From Liolophura sinensis (lineage: Eukaryota > Mollusca > Polyplacophora > Chitonida > Chitonidae): 64,000 bases of DNA. Shown in pieces: positions 63,125-64,000 of the stretch (positions are counted from its first letter, which is position 1; every line of letters begins with the position of its first letter). The notes below the pieces were generated by a model. The model saw only the letters and a list, made by a program, of their open reading frames with translations, was not told the DNA's origin and searched no databases. Position numbers and translations under genes: made by a program. The stretch spans positions 84,862,644 to 84,926,643 of the forward strand of contig NC_088295.1 in assembly GCF_032854445.1 (NCBI RefSeq), in the 5' to 3' direction.

Positions 63125-64000
63125 GAAATGAACTCATTGTCTCAGCTGACCAGTTAATAAACTCCGCGACCATTGCAAACGTTCAAAGGCGGCGGATGTG
63201 CGTGGCTGTTAGTGGGTACAAGACTTTCCATTCTTCAGAGTCTGGGTTGATAACCTGTGGAACACCACGGCATTGAATAAGATTGCATTACTCGCAGACA
63301 CAAGCGGGATTGGACGAGAGTATCAAGACCTATACACAAGAGAGGTATAAGAATTGCACTGTGAAATTCAGAGAAAAGATGGCAGTCGCCTGTGGGCAGT
63401 AAGGCCAGTGTAAATGGTGCTGTTTCTGAGACAATGACTTAAGTGGTGTGTGATTACAGAAATCACAGGGGAATGCTCAGGAGATGTAATGTCAGCAGAC
63501 AAAGGCACTACTTGATTGTCGTCCCTGAAGCCAACCGACTAACGCCAGGATACAAAAAATGTTACAGTGCAAAGGGATAAGAAGATTTGACTTGCTCATT
63601 TCCATACAATCTCTACCCAGCTTTACAAGATGTACGTAACTCCACATCTATCTTTTTTGCCGACAACGCTAAGATGCGATGTGAATCCTTTGACCATGTG
63701 CCAAACCATCGGTGGTCACAAATAACAGCGATTTCTCTGGATCTGTCTTCGTGATGTTCCAGGTTCATATGTTATCTTCATTCACGAAGCTAATACTCTC
63801 CAACTTCCACGTGCGAATCCCTTATGGTGCATGAAGTCCACGCACCTGTTTTTTTTTTTTGTTTTTTTGGGAGCAATTTACAAAAAGAGTCTTCCTTGAT
63901 TCGAACAAACACAATCTGTGATTTGCGCCCAGTGCCAAAAAGAGGTAGATGTAGCTAAATTAATTCTCAGCGCATCGACCAATCATCAGCAGGATCATGA
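63124..64000. other. Non-coding end of the window
   Basis: A T-rich homopolymer run lies near 63850-63868. No gene or SINE recognised. Confidence 0.5.

Noticed and set aside
1-64000. CRISPR arrays, operons, rRNA genes, retroviral or LINE coding remnants
   Set aside because: None seen: no regular repeat-spacer pattern, no reverse transcriptase or integrase motifs in the translated frames, and no conserved rRNA blocks.

Overview
This looks like a lophotrochozoan animal genome, most likely a mollusc. It is AT-rich, gene-poor eukaryotic DNA with no bacterial-style gene packing. It carries many tRNA-derived SINE copies whose 3' modules resemble repeats common in molluscan genomes, plus microsatellites and minisatellites. 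The species cannot be named from the sequence alone.

Only one protein-coding gene is well supported: a muscarinic acetylcholine receptor-type GPCR on the + strand, with its whole coding sequence in one exon (ATG at 40001, stop at 42389-42391, 796 residues). A strong 3' splice site just before the ATG (AG at 39980-39981) implies at least one upstream, probably non-coding, exon. Part of the 40 kb upstream may therefore be 5' intron or regulatory DNA of this gene. TM3 and TM6 look like the invertebrate 'B-type' (GAR-2-like) receptors: D3.32 is kept, but other residues of the classical muscarinic pocket are changed. The third intracellular loop is very long, about 450 residues.

Layout. 1-37999: non-coding, with an 18-bp satellite near 0.7 kb, SINE fragments near 5.7, 8.9 and 27.4 kb, a striking 64-bp inverted repeat (19.0/19.9 kb), an 18-19-bp minisatellite (23.1 kb), an (AT)n tract (26.5 kb), an 81-bp duplication (27.0 kb) and an old 64-bp-period array (31.7-32.1 kb). 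38.0-39.7 kb: dense SINE cluster including a tandem duplication of a tRNA-like head, ending about 300 bp before the receptor exon. 40.0-42.4 kb: receptor. 42.8-43.0 kb: three-unit repeat carrying CRE palindromes. 43-64 kb: non-coding with further SINEs (45.7-46.4, 50.8, 51.5, 53.9, 58.6-59.0, 59.6 kb), two related minisatellite arrays (51.7 and 53.0 kb), a G-quadruplex motif, a 39-bp in-frame repeat (60.4 kb) and a (TAA)n tract.

Almost all other open frames are short, unrelated to known families, and often begin at non-ATG codons or lie inside repeats; I treat them as chance. The palindrome TGACGTCA (CRE/ATF site) occurs ten times by my count, where about one is expected. All coordinates and alignments were made by eye.
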